64,000 bases of DNA from NCBI RefSeq assembly GCF_041821045.1, contig NZ_JBGUAW010000005.1, positions 1 to 64,000 of the forward strand. The letters run 5' to 3'. Positions 27,953-36,459 of this stretch are shown piece after piece. This stretch comes from Thiohalorhabdus sp. Cl-TMA (lineage in GTDB: Bacteria; Pseudomonadota; Gammaproteobacteria; Thiohalorhabdales; Thiohalorhabdaceae). The translations under genes and the position numbers were made by a program. Below the pieces are notes generated by a model. That model worked only from the letters and a program-made list of their open reading frames with translations. It did no database searches and was not told the origin of the DNA. Positions within the stretch are counted from its first letter, which is position 1; each line of letters starts with the position of its first letter.

Positions 27953-28462
27953 ATGAGCCGCAATGCGGACTACTGGATCGACAAGCTCGGCCTCACCGAG
28001 CACCCCGAAGGCGGTTTCTTTCGCGAGACCTTCCGGGCCCCGGAGGGAATGGACGCGGTCCATCTACCGGACCGGTACGAGGGGAGCCGCTCCTATCAGA
28101 CCGCCATCTACTTCCTCCTGAAGAGCGGTCGGATGTCCGCCTTCCATCGCATGGAATCCGACGAGCTCTGGTTCTTCCACGCGGGGAGCGCCGCGAACAT
28201 TTATTGCCTCCATGAAAACGGAGAGCGGGCGGACATCCGGCTGGGGCCCGATCCGGAGGCGGGGGAGGCTCTGCAGGCGGTGGTGCCGCGCGGTACCTGG
28301 TTCGGGGCCGAGGTTACCGAGCCCGACAGCTTCGTGCTGGTGAGCTGTACGGTGGCCCCCGGATTCGAGTTCGACGACTTCCGCCTGGGGAGCCGCGCCG
28401 CCCTGAAGGCGCAGTTCCCACAGCATGCCGAGCTGATCGAGCGGTTAACCATCGAGCCGTGA
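27953..28462 (+). CDS. Cupin-fold protein, DUF985 family
   Basis: The 169-residue protein is a DUF985 (Cupin_5) member: LGLTEHPEGGFFRETFR at the start, SAIYFLL-like strand (TAIYFLLKSGRMSAFHRMESDELWFFHAG), VVPRGTWFGAEV and the final VAPGFEFDDFRLG. It shares a beta-barrel with metal-dependent cupins; the His in SAFHRM and Glu in SDELW could bind metal. Function unknown. It lies upstream of, and in the same direction as, the methylthioadenosine operon. Confidence 0.88.
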   Translation: MSRNADYWIDKLGLTEHPEGGFFRETFRAPEGMDAVHLPDRYEGSRSYQTAIYFLLKSGRMSAFHRMESDELWFFHAGSAANIYCLHENGERADIRLGPDPEAGEALQAVVPRGTWFGAEVTEPDSFVLVSCTVAPGFEFDDFRLGSRAALKAQFPQHAELIERLTIEP

Positions 28463-28527
28463 ATCCGTTTATCTGACTCCGGTCCGGGTCGGGCCGGAGC
28501 GCACGGAGTCGAACCGGAGGAGCATGC

Positions 28528-29433
28528 ATGCCCGAGGATGCGCCAAGCCCGCCCATGCTGGGAGTGATCGGCGGCAGCGGGATCTATGACATCGAGGAAA
28601 TCGAGAACGCCCGCTGGGAATGGGTGGAAACGCCCTTCGGCGCCCCGTCCGACCGGATCCTGGTGGGCGACCTGGCCGGTTTGCCGGTGGCCTTCCTGCC
28701 CCGCCATGGACGGGGGCATCCCCTGCCGCCCAACGGGGTCAATTATAGGGCCAACATCGATGCCCTGAAGCGGCTGGGGGTCACCGACATCCTCTCCCTG
28801 AGCGCCGTGGGCTCCCTGCGCGAGGATCTGCCCCCCGGAGCCTTCGTGGTTACGGACCAGTTCATCGACCGTACCATCCAGCGGGAGAAGAGCTTCTTCG
28901 GCGCGGGGCTGGTGGCGCACGTCTCCATGGCCGAGCCGGTATGCAACCGGCTCGGCGATCTGGTGGAGCGGGTGGCCCGGGAGGAGGGGCTGCGGGTGCA
29001 TCGCGGCGGCACGTACCTGGCCATGGAGGGCCCGCAGTTCTCCAGTCGCGCCGAATCGGAGCTGTATCGCTCCTGGGGCTGCGACGTGGTGGGCATGACC
29101 AACATGCCCGAGGCCAAGCTGGCCCGCGAGGCGGAGCTGTGCTACGCCACCGTGGCCATGGTCACCGATTTCGACTGCTGGCACCCGGACCACGGTAACG
29201 TGGAAGTGGAGGACGTTATCCGGGTGCTGCAGGCCAATGCCAGCAAGGCCCGGACCCTGGTGACGGCACTGGCGGAGAGCTTCGACCACCGCCCCGTACC
29301 CTGCGGCCAGGGATGCGACCGGGTCCTGGATACCGCCCTGATCACCATGCCCGAGGCGCGTGACGCCGAAACCGTCCGGCGCCTGGACGCCGTGGCCGGA
29401 CGGGTGCTGACCACCGACACGGAGGAAACATGA
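28528..29433 (+). CDS. mtnP: S-methyl-5'-thioadenosine phosphorylase
   Basis: MtnP converts methylthioadenosine and phosphate to adenine and methylthioribose-1-phosphate. The 301-residue protein has [31 protein letters not shown] and [29 protein letters not shown]. The two Asp in TDFDCW match adenine-specific MTAP rather than 6-oxopurine PNP, which has Asn there. ATG 28528 follows CGGAGG. Its last bases overlap apt, and mtnA and an aldolase gene follow, giving a coherent MTA salvage operon. Confidence 0.92.
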   Translation: MPEDAPSPPMLGVIGGSGIYDIEEIENARWEWVETPFGAPSDRILVGDLAGLPVAFLPRHGRGHPLPPNGVNYRANIDALKRLGVTDILSLSAVGSLREDLPPGAFVVTDQFIDRTIQREKSFFGAGLVAHVSMAEPVCNRLGDLVERVAREEGLRVHRGGTYLAMEGPQFSSRAESELYRSWGCDVVGMTNMPEAKLAREAELCYATVAMVTDFDCWHPDHGNVEVEDVIRVLQANASKARTLVTALAESFDHRPVPCGQGCDRVLDTALITMPEARDAETVRRLDAVAGRVLTTDTEET

Positions 29434-29969
29434 GCCAGAATCCGTCCCTGCGGGAACGGGTCCGTTCCATCCCCGACTATCCCAAGCCCGGCATCATCTT
29501 CCGGGACATCACCACCCTGCTGCAGGATCCGGCGGGCTTCCGGGAGACCGTGGACCTGCTGGTGGCGCCCTTCGAGGCCAGCGCCGTGGACAAGGTGGTG
29601 GGCGTGGAGGCCCGGGGCTTCATTATCGGCGGGGCGGTCGCCCACCAGCTGCATGCCGGCTTCGTCCCGGCCCGCAAGATGGGCAAGCTGCCGTGGGAGA
29701 CGGTGAGCGCGGAGTACGACCTGGAATACGGCACCGACGCGATCCAGATCCATACCGACTGCATCGCCAGGGGCGAGCGGGTCCTGCTGGTGGACGACCT
29801 GATCGCTACGGGTGGCTCCGCGGGGGCTGCGCTGGACCTCATAGAGCAGGTGGGCGGCAGCGTCGTCGGCTGCTCCTTTGTTATCGACCTCCCGGATCTC
29901 GGCGGTAGCGCTCAGCTACGCGAGCGCGGCTACGCGGTCTCCTCCCTCATCGAGTTCGAGGGGGACTGA
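29430..29969 (+). CDS. apt: Adenine phosphoribosyltransferase
   Basis: Apt makes AMP from adenine and PRPP. The 179-residue protein has the family markers [37 protein letters not shown] and the PRPP-binding loop [17 protein letters not shown]. It overlaps mtnP by four bases (ATGA) and precedes mtnA, so the adenine released by MtnP is recycled directly. Confidence 0.96.
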   Translation: MSQNPSLRERVRSIPDYPKPGIIFRDITTLLQDPAGFRETVDLLVAPFEASAVDKVVGVEARGFIIGGAVAHQLHAGFVPARKMGKLPWETVSAEYDLEYGTDAIQIHTDCIARGERVLLVDDLIATGGSAGAALDLIEQVGGSVVGCSFVIDLPDLGGSAQLRERGYAVSSLIEFEGD

Positions 29970-30009
29970 GCGCCGGAGCCGGGTCACGGCAACCGACAGG
30001 TCATCGCCC

Positions 30010-31107
30010 ATGCGCGTGGACGGCGTACCCTATCGCACCATCTGGCTGGCGGAGGACGGCTGGTCGGTGGACATCATCGACCAGACCCGCCTGCCCTGGG
30101 AGTGGCGGGTCGCCCGCCTGGCCAGCATGGAGGCGGCCGCCGAGGCGATCCGGTCCATGCGGGTGCGTGGTGCGCCACTGATCGGCGCCACGGCCGCATA
30201 CGGGCTTTGCCTGGCCCTGCGCGCCGATGCCTCCGACGCGGCCCTGGAGCGGGCCCATGATCAGCTGCTGGCGACGCGGCCCACGGCGGTGAACCTGCGC
30301 TGGGCCCTGGAGGCAATGCGGGAGCGGTTGGGGAGGCTGCCCCCCGCGGAACGGGTCGAAGCGGCCTATGCGCAGGCCTCGGAAATCGCCGAAGGGGAGG
30401 TGGAAACCTGCCGCTGGATCGGGGACCACGGCCTGGCGCTGATCGAGGCGGCGCACCGGGCCAAGGGGGAGGGACCGGTGAATGTCCTGACCCACTGCAA
30501 TGCGGGCTGGCTGGCCTGCGTGGACTGGGGGACCGCCCTGGCGCCCATCTATCGGGCGCATGACGCCGGCATCCCGGTCCATGTCTGGGTGGACGAGACC
30601 CGGCCCCGCAACCAGGGGGCCGCCCTCACCGCCTGGGAGCTGGGCAGGCACGGCGTTCCGCATACCCTGGTGGCGGACAACGCTGGCGGTCACCTGATGC
30701 AGCACGGCCGGGTGGACCTCTGCCTCGTGGGCACGGATCGCACGACCCGAAGCGGCGATGTGGCCAACAAGATCGGTACCTACCTGAAGGCGCTGGCTGC
30801 CCGGGAAGCGCAGGTGCCCTTCTACGTGGCCCTGCCGGGGTCCACCATTGACTGGACGGTGGCGGACGGGCTGGCTGAAGTCCCCATCGAGGAGCGGAGC
30901 CAAGTGGAGGTGACCCATATTTCTGGCCGAGCCCGCGACGGCCTGGTGAGTTCCGTGGCCATCGCCCCCGAGGGCACGCCCGCGGTCAATCCGGCCTTCG
31001 ACATCACGCCCGCCTCCCTGGTAACCGCGCTGGTCACCGAGCGCGGCGTCTGCGCGGCCTCGGAGGCTGGCCTCGCCGGCCTCTATCCCGAACGGTCGGC
31101 ATCATGA
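30010..31107 (+). CDS. mtnA: Methylthioribose-1-phosphate isomerase
   Basis: MtnA isomerises the aldose MTR-1-P to methylthioribulose-1-phosphate. The 365-residue protein has the IF2B-like fold signatures: [16 protein letters not shown], the catalytic Cys in [10 protein letters not shown], and the catalytic Asp in [21 protein letters not shown] 30010 gives the conserved start; the open frame extends upstream into apt. Its stop overlaps the aldolase start (ATGA). Confidence 0.95.
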   Translation: MRVDGVPYRTIWLAEDGWSVDIIDQTRLPWEWRVARLASMEAAAEAIRSMRVRGAPLIGATAAYGLCLALRADASDAALERAHDQLLATRPTAVNLRWALEAMRERLGRLPPAERVEAAYAQASEIAEGEVETCRWIGDHGLALIEAAHRAKGEGPVNVLTHCNAGWLACVDWGTALAPIYRAHDAGIPVHVWVDETRPRNQGAALTAWELGRHGVPHTLVADNAGGHLMQHGRVDLCLVGTDRTTRSGDVANKIGTYLKALAAREAQVPFYVALPGSTIDWTVADGLAEVPIEERSQVEVTHISGRARDGLVSSVAIAPEGTPAVNPAFDITPASLVTALVTERGVCAASEAGLAGLYPERSAS

Positions 31108-31751
31108 GACATATCACTGCCCGCCGGTCCCTGGTGGCGGCCATGGACGAGCTGGGGCAGGCCGGCCTGAATCAGGGCGCCTCGGGCAATGTTGGCCTCC
31201 GGGTCCCCGGTGGACTGCTGATCACCCCTTCCGGCGTACCCTACGAGCAGCTGCGCCCCGGGGATCTGGTGGAACAGGACATGGAGGGCGGCGTGGTCCA
31301 GGGCCGCCTGCGTCCCTCCAGCGAATGGCGCTTCCATCGGGACATCCTGGCCGCCTATCCCGAAACCGATGCGGTGGTCCACGTTCACTCCCCCTACGCC
31401 ACCGCGCTGGCCTGCCTGAACCGGCCCATTCCGGCCTTTCATTACATGGTGGCCGTGGCCGGGGGCATGGAGATTCCGTTGGCCCCTTACGCCACATTCG
31501 GCTCCCAGGAGCTTTCCGATCAGCTTCTCGCTGCCATGGGTGACCTGCGGGCCTGCCTGCTCGCGAACCACGGCTTAGTGGTCCGGGCGACCGGATTGGA
31601 GCAGGCCCTAGGCCTGGCCAGGGAAGTAGAGAATCTGGCCCGCCAGTACCTGCTCGCCCTGCAGGCCGGCGATCCCGTTCTTCTGGGCCTGGAGGAGATG
31701 GAGCGCGTGCTGGAGCGGTTCGCGGGGTACGGCCCGGGAGGCGGCGATTAG
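31104..31751 (+). CDS. Class II (FucA-like) aldolase, probable methylthioribulose-1-phosphate aldolase
   Basis: The 215-residue protein is very similar to E. coli L-fuculose-1-phosphate aldolase: [69 protein letters not shown]. Catalytic Glu74 and Zn ligands His93, His95 and His156 are all present. Fusion of this type after mtnP-apt-mtnA matches the DHAP shunt described in Rhodospirillum and E. coli, giving DHAP plus a thio- or deoxy-aldehyde. A dehydratase (MtnB) reading is less likely given the FucA-like similarity. It overlaps mtnA and touches the convergent EAL-HDOD gene. Confidence 0.85.
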   Translation: MRHITARRSLVAAMDELGQAGLNQGASGNVGLRVPGGLLITPSGVPYEQLRPGDLVEQDMEGGVVQGRLRPSSEWRFHRDILAAYPETDAVVHVHSPYATALACLNRPIPAFHYMVAVAGGMEIPLAPYATFGSQELSDQLLAAMGDLRACLLANHGLVVRATGLEQALGLAREVENLARQYLLALQAGDPVLLGLEEMERVLERFAGYGPGGGD

Positions 31752-33007
31752 GTTCGGGACCTGGAATCGCCGTCGTCGTGATCCTGCCTATCCAGATCCT
31801 CCAGCTCCTCGAATTCCCTGGTGGCCTGCTCCTCGTAGGAATAGAGGTCGGCGTCCCGGAGCACGTAGAGGTTGTCCGGCTTCTTCCGCGGCAGGGCCCG
31901 CTTCTCGCGCAGCTCGATAATGGTGGTCAGGAGGTCGCCCAGGGGGCCGGAACGGCTCAACAGGGCATCGGCGATATCCGTATCCAAGCGGACCTCCTCC
32001 ACCACCTGGCCCAGCGGCCTTTGCACCAGCGCCTCGATCAGGGAGAAGGCACCGGTGATGAAGGCGCTTTCCGCGAAGTAGGGGTCCTCGTCCATGTGGC
32101 CGGCGGCCAGCTCCATGAGCCGTCCGCGGATCACCGCCTCCTCCAGGAGGGGGTTGCGGATGTCGCCCCGTCCCGCCCCGGAGTAGAGCAGCAGCGCGAT
32201 CCACTTGCGCAGATTGAACTTGCCCAGCAGGGCCAGCGCCTGCCGGATGGAGTGGATATCCTTGGCCCGGTGGAAAGCCGGTGAATTGATGAGCCGCAGG
32301 AGCTTGTAGCTGAGGTCCGGGTTTTCCTTGAAGGTGGCCTCGATCTCGTCGAATTCCGCCTCGCCGGAAACCTGCTTGTAGAGCGTGAGCAGGGCGGTCT
32401 GCTGCAGGGACAGGGACTCGGTGGTGATCTGCGATGGCCGGGCGAAAAAGGTGCCCTGGAACAGGTGGAATCCCCGATCCTGGGCCTCCTCGAACGCCTC
32501 CCGACTGTGCACGTTCTCGGCGATCAGGGTGGCCCCGTTGTCCGGCAGGGAGACCAGTAGATCGTCGAGTGCCTCGTCCCCGACCAGATTGAAATCCACC
32601 TTGATGTAGTCGACCACCTCGTAGAAGGGGCGGTATCCCGGGTCGGCGATCAGAAGACTGAGGGCCAGCCGGAAGCCCTTTCGCGAGGCGCCGAGGAGCT
32701 GGTCGATAAGCGCCTGGTCCGGCTCCACGGTCTGGACCAGCTCGAGCACGCACCGTTCGGCGGGGAGCAGATCGGCGAACCCCCGGCTGATGAATTCCGG
32801 CGAAACATGGATAAAGGCGGTGCGCCCCCCGAGCAGCTTACCGAATTCCGGGCTGTCGAGGGTATCCACCAGGGCGGTGGGCAGCTCCCGGGCCAGATGG
32901 GAGGCATCGGCCCCCGGGTTGTCCGGGTCGCGAAACTGTAGCTCGTACCCGAAGAGCTCCTGCTCCCGATCGAGCACCGGGTAACGGGCGATGTGGATCT
33001 GCTGCAT
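31748..33007 (-). CDS. EAL-HDOD domain protein (YuxH-like)
   Basis: The 419-residue protein has an N-terminal EAL-like domain (VLDREQELFGYELQFR, then VDYIKVDFNLV) and a C-terminal HDOD domain (FKENPDLSYKLLRLINSPAF, IRQALALLGKFNLRKWI). The catalytic EAL features are incomplete: the first Glu (Glu22) is present, but the Asp pair of DDFG is replaced by a non-acidic segment, so c-di-GMP hydrolysis is unlikely. Proteins of this type are usually signalling scaffolds. Its 3' end overlaps the aldolase gene by four bases. Confidence 0.85.
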   Translation of the reverse strand: MQQIHIARYPVLDREQELFGYELQFRDPDNPGADASHLARELPTALVDTLDSPEFGKLLGGRTAFIHVSPEFISRGFADLLPAERCVLELVQTVEPDQALIDQLLGASRKGFRLALSLLIADPGYRPFYEVVDYIKVDFNLVGDEALDDLLVSLPDNGATLIAENVHSREAFEEAQDRGFHLFQGTFFARPSQITTESLSLQQTALLTLYKQVSGEAEFDEIEATFKENPDLSYKLLRLINSPAFHRAKDIHSIRQALALLGKFNLRKWIALLLYSGAGRGDIRNPLLEEAVIRGRLMELAAGHMDEDPYFAESAFITGAFSLIEALVQRPLGQVVEEVRLDTDIADALLSRSGPLGDLLTTIIELREKRALPRKKPDNLYVLRDADLYSYEEQATREFEELEDLDRQDHDDGDSRSRT

Positions 33008-33413
33008 CCGGGATGCTTTCTTAGTTGGGTCGTGGGGGTGGACCCGCTCCCCCGAGGGCTGGAGCGCATTCGCAGAGATCCGGCTCCAGCATGACCTGTA
33101 GGGGGTTCCCTTTCCGCCCGTAGAATACTAGGTCTTCCGCGCCGAAGGCTAGAGGGCTGTGGATGCCCGCCGGTACCCGGTCCGCTCCCCTTCCATGGTC
33201 GCCTGCAGGCTGTCCAGCGGCCTCTTCCGGGGGCTGCGAAGATTTCCTCCGGCCGATGGCTTTCTCCATTCCCGGTCGAATGGGAGAAAGATCCCCGAAT
33301 CCGGGAGCCGTTTTTTCCTGGAAGACGGGTGCCCTTTTGATCGGGATCATTCTTTATAAGGAGGCGCTGAAGTACTATCGGGAGCGTGCCCAAGACCTTG
33401 TCAGGAGCCCGCC
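33008..33413. other. Intergenic region upstream of the cytochrome gene
   Basis: About 400 bases, divergent between the EAL-HDOD and cytochrome genes. No supported gene. It contains the FNR-type box and promoter described separately, and presumably the EAL-HDOD promoter. Confidence 0.5.
33337..33350 (+). promoter_or_regulatory. FNR/Anr-type box at class II position
   Basis: TTGAT-CGGG-ATCAT has one mismatch from the FNR/Anr consensus TTGAT-N4-ATCAA. Its centre (33343.5) lies 29.5 bases before a TACTAT -10 (33373-33378), exactly the spacing of a class II FNR-activated promoter with the site at -41.5. The cytochrome gene starts about 36 bases downstream. Strong sequence support for oxygen-limited activation. 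Confidence 0.75.
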
Positions 33414-34466
33414 GTGCTTAAGCGCTGTATCCTCCTCCACTGCCTGTTCTTCGCGCTCTTCGGTTCCGGGCCGGTCCAGGCCGAACCCACGAATTCCCCC
33501 AGCGGCAAGCAGCTTTTCAGGGAGCATTGTGCCACCTGCCACGGGCCGTCGGGTCGGGGCGGGATCGGATTGCCCCTGCATCTGGAGGACTTCCTCCGCA
33601 TCGCCGACCGGCAATACCTGATGGAGACCATCAAGCACGGCCGGCCCGGCCGGGTCATGCCCGGATTCGCACATCTCCTGACGCGGACCGAGCGGGGGCG
33701 GATCGCGGATTTCATCGAGGGATGGCAGAAAGGCCCGGAGGCGGAGCTGCCTGAAGTCGGAGAAGGGAGCGCCGACCACGGTGCCGAGCTGTTCGAGCGG
33801 AACTGCGCCGGATGCCACGGCTACAAGGGGCAGGGAGGCACCCAGCCCAAGGCCGCGCCGGGTCATATTACGGGCAAGAAGGCCGTGGTGCCGCCGGCGC
33901 TGAACAACTCCGGCTTCCTGGCGGCGGCCAGCGATGCCTTCATCAAGGCGACCATGCTGCGTGGCCGGGAGGGCACGCCCATGCGGGCCTATGGCGGAGC
34001 GGAGGAGCTTACCGACCAGCAGATGAACGATCTGGTGGCCTACATCCGTAGCTGGGGCCAGGGGGTGGACCCGCTCGCCAAGCCGGTAATCGAGGTGCGC
34101 TCCGATCTGCCCATGGACGAGCTCATCCCCATGCTCAAGATGTCCATCAACAGCCACAACTTCGTTTTCATCCGGCAGCAGACCCTCTACGAGGGTCTGC
34201 CGCCCGCGGCGAAAAAGCCCGACAGCCCCGTCCATATCCTGCAATTCTGCAGCTTCGGACTCCTCGACAAGGCGCTGAAGGTGGATGAGCGGGTGGGTGC
34301 CTTCCTGCCCTGCCAGATCAGCGTCTACCGGGAGGGCGGACGGACGGTCATGAGCGCCATCAATCCCAAGGCCCTGTCCCCGCTTTTCCATAAGCCGGAG
34401 CTGGAGCTGTTCTGCTCCCTGGTAAGCGAAAAATATCTCCGGATTATGCAGGAGGCGAACTTCTGA
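33414..34466 (+). CDS. Di-haem c-type cytochrome fused to a DUF302 domain
   Basis: A 350-residue secreted protein. Residues 1-23 are a signal peptide. Two cytochrome c domains follow, with CATCH at 39-43 and CAGCH at 131-135; VMPGFAH and TPMRAYGG would supply axial Met. The C-terminal 125 residues form a DUF302-type domain (LYEGLPPA..., LLPCQISVY-like FLPCQISVYREGG, SAINPKAL). It starts with GTG six bases after AGGAG and is preceded by an FNR-type promoter. It probably carries electrons in the periplasm under low oxygen; the DUF302 role is unknown. It overlaps the next DUF302 gene. Confidence 0.85.
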   Translation: MLKRCILLHCLFFALFGSGPVQAEPTNSPSGKQLFREHCATCHGPSGRGGIGLPLHLEDFLRIADRQYLMETIKHGRPGRVMPGFAHLLTRTERGRIADFIEGWQKGPEAELPEVGEGSADHGAELFERNCAGCHGYKGQGGTQPKAAPGHITGKKAVVPPALNNSGFLAAASDAFIKATMLRGREGTPMRAYGGAEELTDQQMNDLVAYIRSWGQGVDPLAKPVIEVRSDLPMDELIPMLKMSINSHNFVFIRQQTLYEGLPPAAKKPDSPVHILQFCSFGLLDKALKVDERVGAFLPCQISVYREGGRTVMSAINPKALSPLFHKPELELFCSLVSEKYLRIMQEANF

Positions 34467-34951
34467 TGGCGGCGCGCATCCTGACCGTACTGGCATTGCT
34501 TTTGACCGTTTCCCAGGCCGGGGCCGACCAGGCCCGCTCAAACTTCCTGGAGCGGGAGATCCCGGGCGCCCATGTGGGGCTGGTGCTCAACCACATCCAG
34601 GCCGCCATCCATGAAGCGGGCTTCACTTTCACGCGGATCCAGAACGTGGACCAGGGGCTGGCGGCCAAGGGATTCGACCGACCTCCCTACAAGATCGTTT
34701 TCTTCGGCGATCGGAAGGCCTTCGAGGAGGCACGCCGGATCGACCCCCGCGTCATTCCGTACCTGCCGCTCAAGATCACCATCTACGAGGGCGATGAAGG
34801 CGACACGCACCTCTCGGTCGTAAACCCGACGGTGGTGGGGCGGATGTTCAACCCCGGGCTTCAGGAGCAATTCCGGAACTGGTCCCGGGACATTTCCCGC
34901 ATCCTGGATCAAACCGTACAAGAGGTCCGCGGCCGCACCTTCTCCCCCTAG
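34466..34951 (+). CDS. Secreted DUF302-family protein
   Basis: A 161-residue protein with a signal peptide (cut after AGA-D) and one DUF302 domain: NVDQGLAAKGFDRPPYKIVFFGD, RVIPYLPLKITIYEGD, HLSVVNPTVVGRMF. Its start codon overlaps the cytochrome stop (TGATG), and the two proteins share DUF302, so they are probably a functional pair in the periplasm. It lacks the PC dipeptide of the cytochrome copy. DUF302 function is unknown. Confidence 0.85.
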   Translation: MAARILTVLALLLTVSQAGADQARSNFLEREIPGAHVGLVLNHIQAAIHEAGFTFTRIQNVDQGLAAKGFDRPPYKIVFFGDRKAFEEARRIDPRVIPYLPLKITIYEGDEGDTHLSVVNPTVVGRMFNPGLQEQFRNWSRDISRILDQTVQEVRGRTFSP

Positions 34952-35071
34952 CCGTGCTGCTCCGCCGGTACCGGTCCGCCGGGTTCCCGGCACTGTACGT
35001 GGTCGCTTCCCCGGGGATCCCGGACGGGGCCGTGTGCCGCCCGTCCTATTCTGGTCAAGTGTCAGAGAGGC

Positions 35072-35476
35072 TCAGTCCTTCCGCATCCCGGCCGTCGAAT
35101 AGGCGTAGTACATGCATCCAGTCATGAGCAGGAGGCTGAGCACGCCCTGCAGCACTCCTCCCGCGAAATCCGCCGTCACCGTGAAATAGGGGGGAACCAG
35201 AAAACCATAGACGGTGAGGATGCTCCCGAGCAGATAGGGGAAGGGCAGAAAGCTTGCCCATTGCGCGGTCCGTCGCCGTCCGTGCAGCAGTCCGCGAAGG
35301 GGAAGCAGCAGGGGCAGGGTCTTTATGGTCATCCAGGCCGGATAGGGGCCGTGCGGACTCCACCAGAGGGCCCAGGCCATGGAATTCGCTATGAGGCCCA
35401 GCAGGCCGGCAACGGCGAGCCATTGCCACGTCTCGGCTGAAAGGCTGTGGGCGGGCTTGGCGAGGAGCTTGCGCAT
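35072..35476 (-). CDS. DUF2069-family membrane protein
   Basis: A 134-residue protein with about four hydrophobic helices. The segment LPLLLPLRGLLHGRRRTAQWASFLPFPYLL matches the DUF2069 signature. Function unknown. Convergent with the DUF302 gene and divergent from the lipoprotein pair. No clear ribosome-binding site before the ATG. Confidence 0.78.
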   Translation of the reverse strand: MRKLLAKPAHSLSAETWQWLAVAGLLGLIANSMAWALWWSPHGPYPAWMTIKTLPLLLPLRGLLHGRRRTAQWASFLPFPYLLGSILTVYGFLVPPYFTVTADFAGGVLQGVLSLLLMTGCMYYAYSTAGMRKD

Positions 35477-35949
35477 GTTGATTACCGGAGTTTTGGCGAA
35501 GGAGGGGCATAAAATGCTTGAAGGCCACTATAAGTAATTTTTAAAGGAATTATGTTCCCTGCGCATGAAATGTCCGTGTAGTGTTGACACTGCAATCCGG
35601 GCGGGCGTAATTTCGACTTCAAAAGCCCGCAAGGGTACGTCGTTTTGTCCGAATCTTCCTCGCCGTGGAGGACAGCGCCCGGCGCACATCCTGCTTCGGA
35701 AACGGGGCGGTATTCTGCCGGGCTTGTTTGGGGGGAGCAACCACAATGGGGAGGATTTGGATTCCGGAAAACGCAAGTCCTTAATCGACAGCGCGAAGGG
35801 CCTTGCTTTTGTTTTGTCGATGGGCATTTCCTCTTTAGGGGTACGCAAAGGAGGAGCTCGCCTGCCGAGAGGGTGCATCAAGGGCCTCATTCTTTGTTCT
35901 AGGGAGACGTCGTCTCCAAAAATGCAAACCTCGGGAAGGAGCAGGTTCC
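35477..35949. other. Long intergenic/5' leader region upstream of the first lipoprotein
   Basis: About 470 bases, AT-rich at its left end, with no supported gene. A promoter-like pair lies at 35584-35613. If used, it would produce a 5' leader of over 300 bases or a separate small RNA. No known riboswitch motif was recognised. Confidence 0.45.
35584..35613 (+). promoter_or_regulatory. Candidate sigma70 promoter with long leader
   Basis: A perfect -35 TTGACA (35584-35589) and a TAATTT -10 (35608-35613) are 18 bases apart. The next start codon is about 340 bases downstream. Confidence 0.45.
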
Positions 35950-36357
35950 GTGATCCAGCAGAAGCCTTTTGCCAAGATGCTCGGTCTCGTTTTCGGTGGT
36001 GCACTGATTCTGGCGGGCTGCGCCGGGCAGGACGGCACCAAGATGGGGATGGCGGAGAAGGCCGAGCAGGCCGTCGCGAAGGCCGAGACCGCCGTGGAGA
36101 AAACCCGCACCGAAACCGATGGCTGGGGCCTGTGGAAGAGCACCAAGAAAATCCTGGGCAATGCCCGGGCCAGCCTGGAAAAGGGTGATTACAAGGCCGC
36201 CCTCGACGCTGCACGCCAGGCCCGCTTTCAAGCCAACAAAGGACTGGCCCAGTATCGCGAGGAGCAGGACCAGTTCCAGGTCGCCGCGAAGACCGCCAGC
36301 AATAGCGGCAATTTCAACGAAGCCAGCTGGGTCTCCGGCAAAACTTCCGGTGAGTGA
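35950..36357 (+). CDS. Lipoprotein, paralogue of the next gene
   Basis: A 135-residue lipoprotein: signal peptide with lipobox LAGC near residue 24, then an Ala/Lys/Glu-rich helical region and a WGLWKSTKKILGNARASLEKGDYKAA segment shared with the next gene. The helical repeat resembles a short TPR-like or coiled-coil unit. GTG 35950 follows AAGGAG. Most likely anchored to the outer membrane. No family recognised. Confidence 0.75.
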   Translation: MIQQKPFAKMLGLVFGGALILAGCAGQDGTKMGMAEKAEQAVAKAETAVEKTRTETDGWGLWKSTKKILGNARASLEKGDYKAALDAARQARFQANKGLAQYREEQDQFQVAAKTASNSGNFNEASWVSGKTSGE

Positions 36358-36366
36358 TTGGGAAAA

Positions 36367-36400
36367 GGGTGTCCTGAATTGGGCACCCGTTTCCTTTTTT
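36367..36400 (+). terminator. Rho-independent terminator between the paralogous lipoproteins
   Basis: An eight-pair stem (GGGTGTCC/GGGCACCC, one G-U pair) with a six-base loop is followed by GTTTCC and six T residues. It should end or attenuate transcription before the LysM gene. Confidence 0.8.
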
Positions 36401-36459
36401 GATAGGGTCATCGGCAACGCCGATTCCTAGAAACCACTCAGCGAGGAGTGTGCGGGCTT

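Noticed and set aside
35565-36188. A plus-strand open frame of 207 codons overlapping the lipoprotein
   Set aside because: It overlaps the lipobox protein in another frame, lacks a ribosome-binding site, and has no coherent composition.
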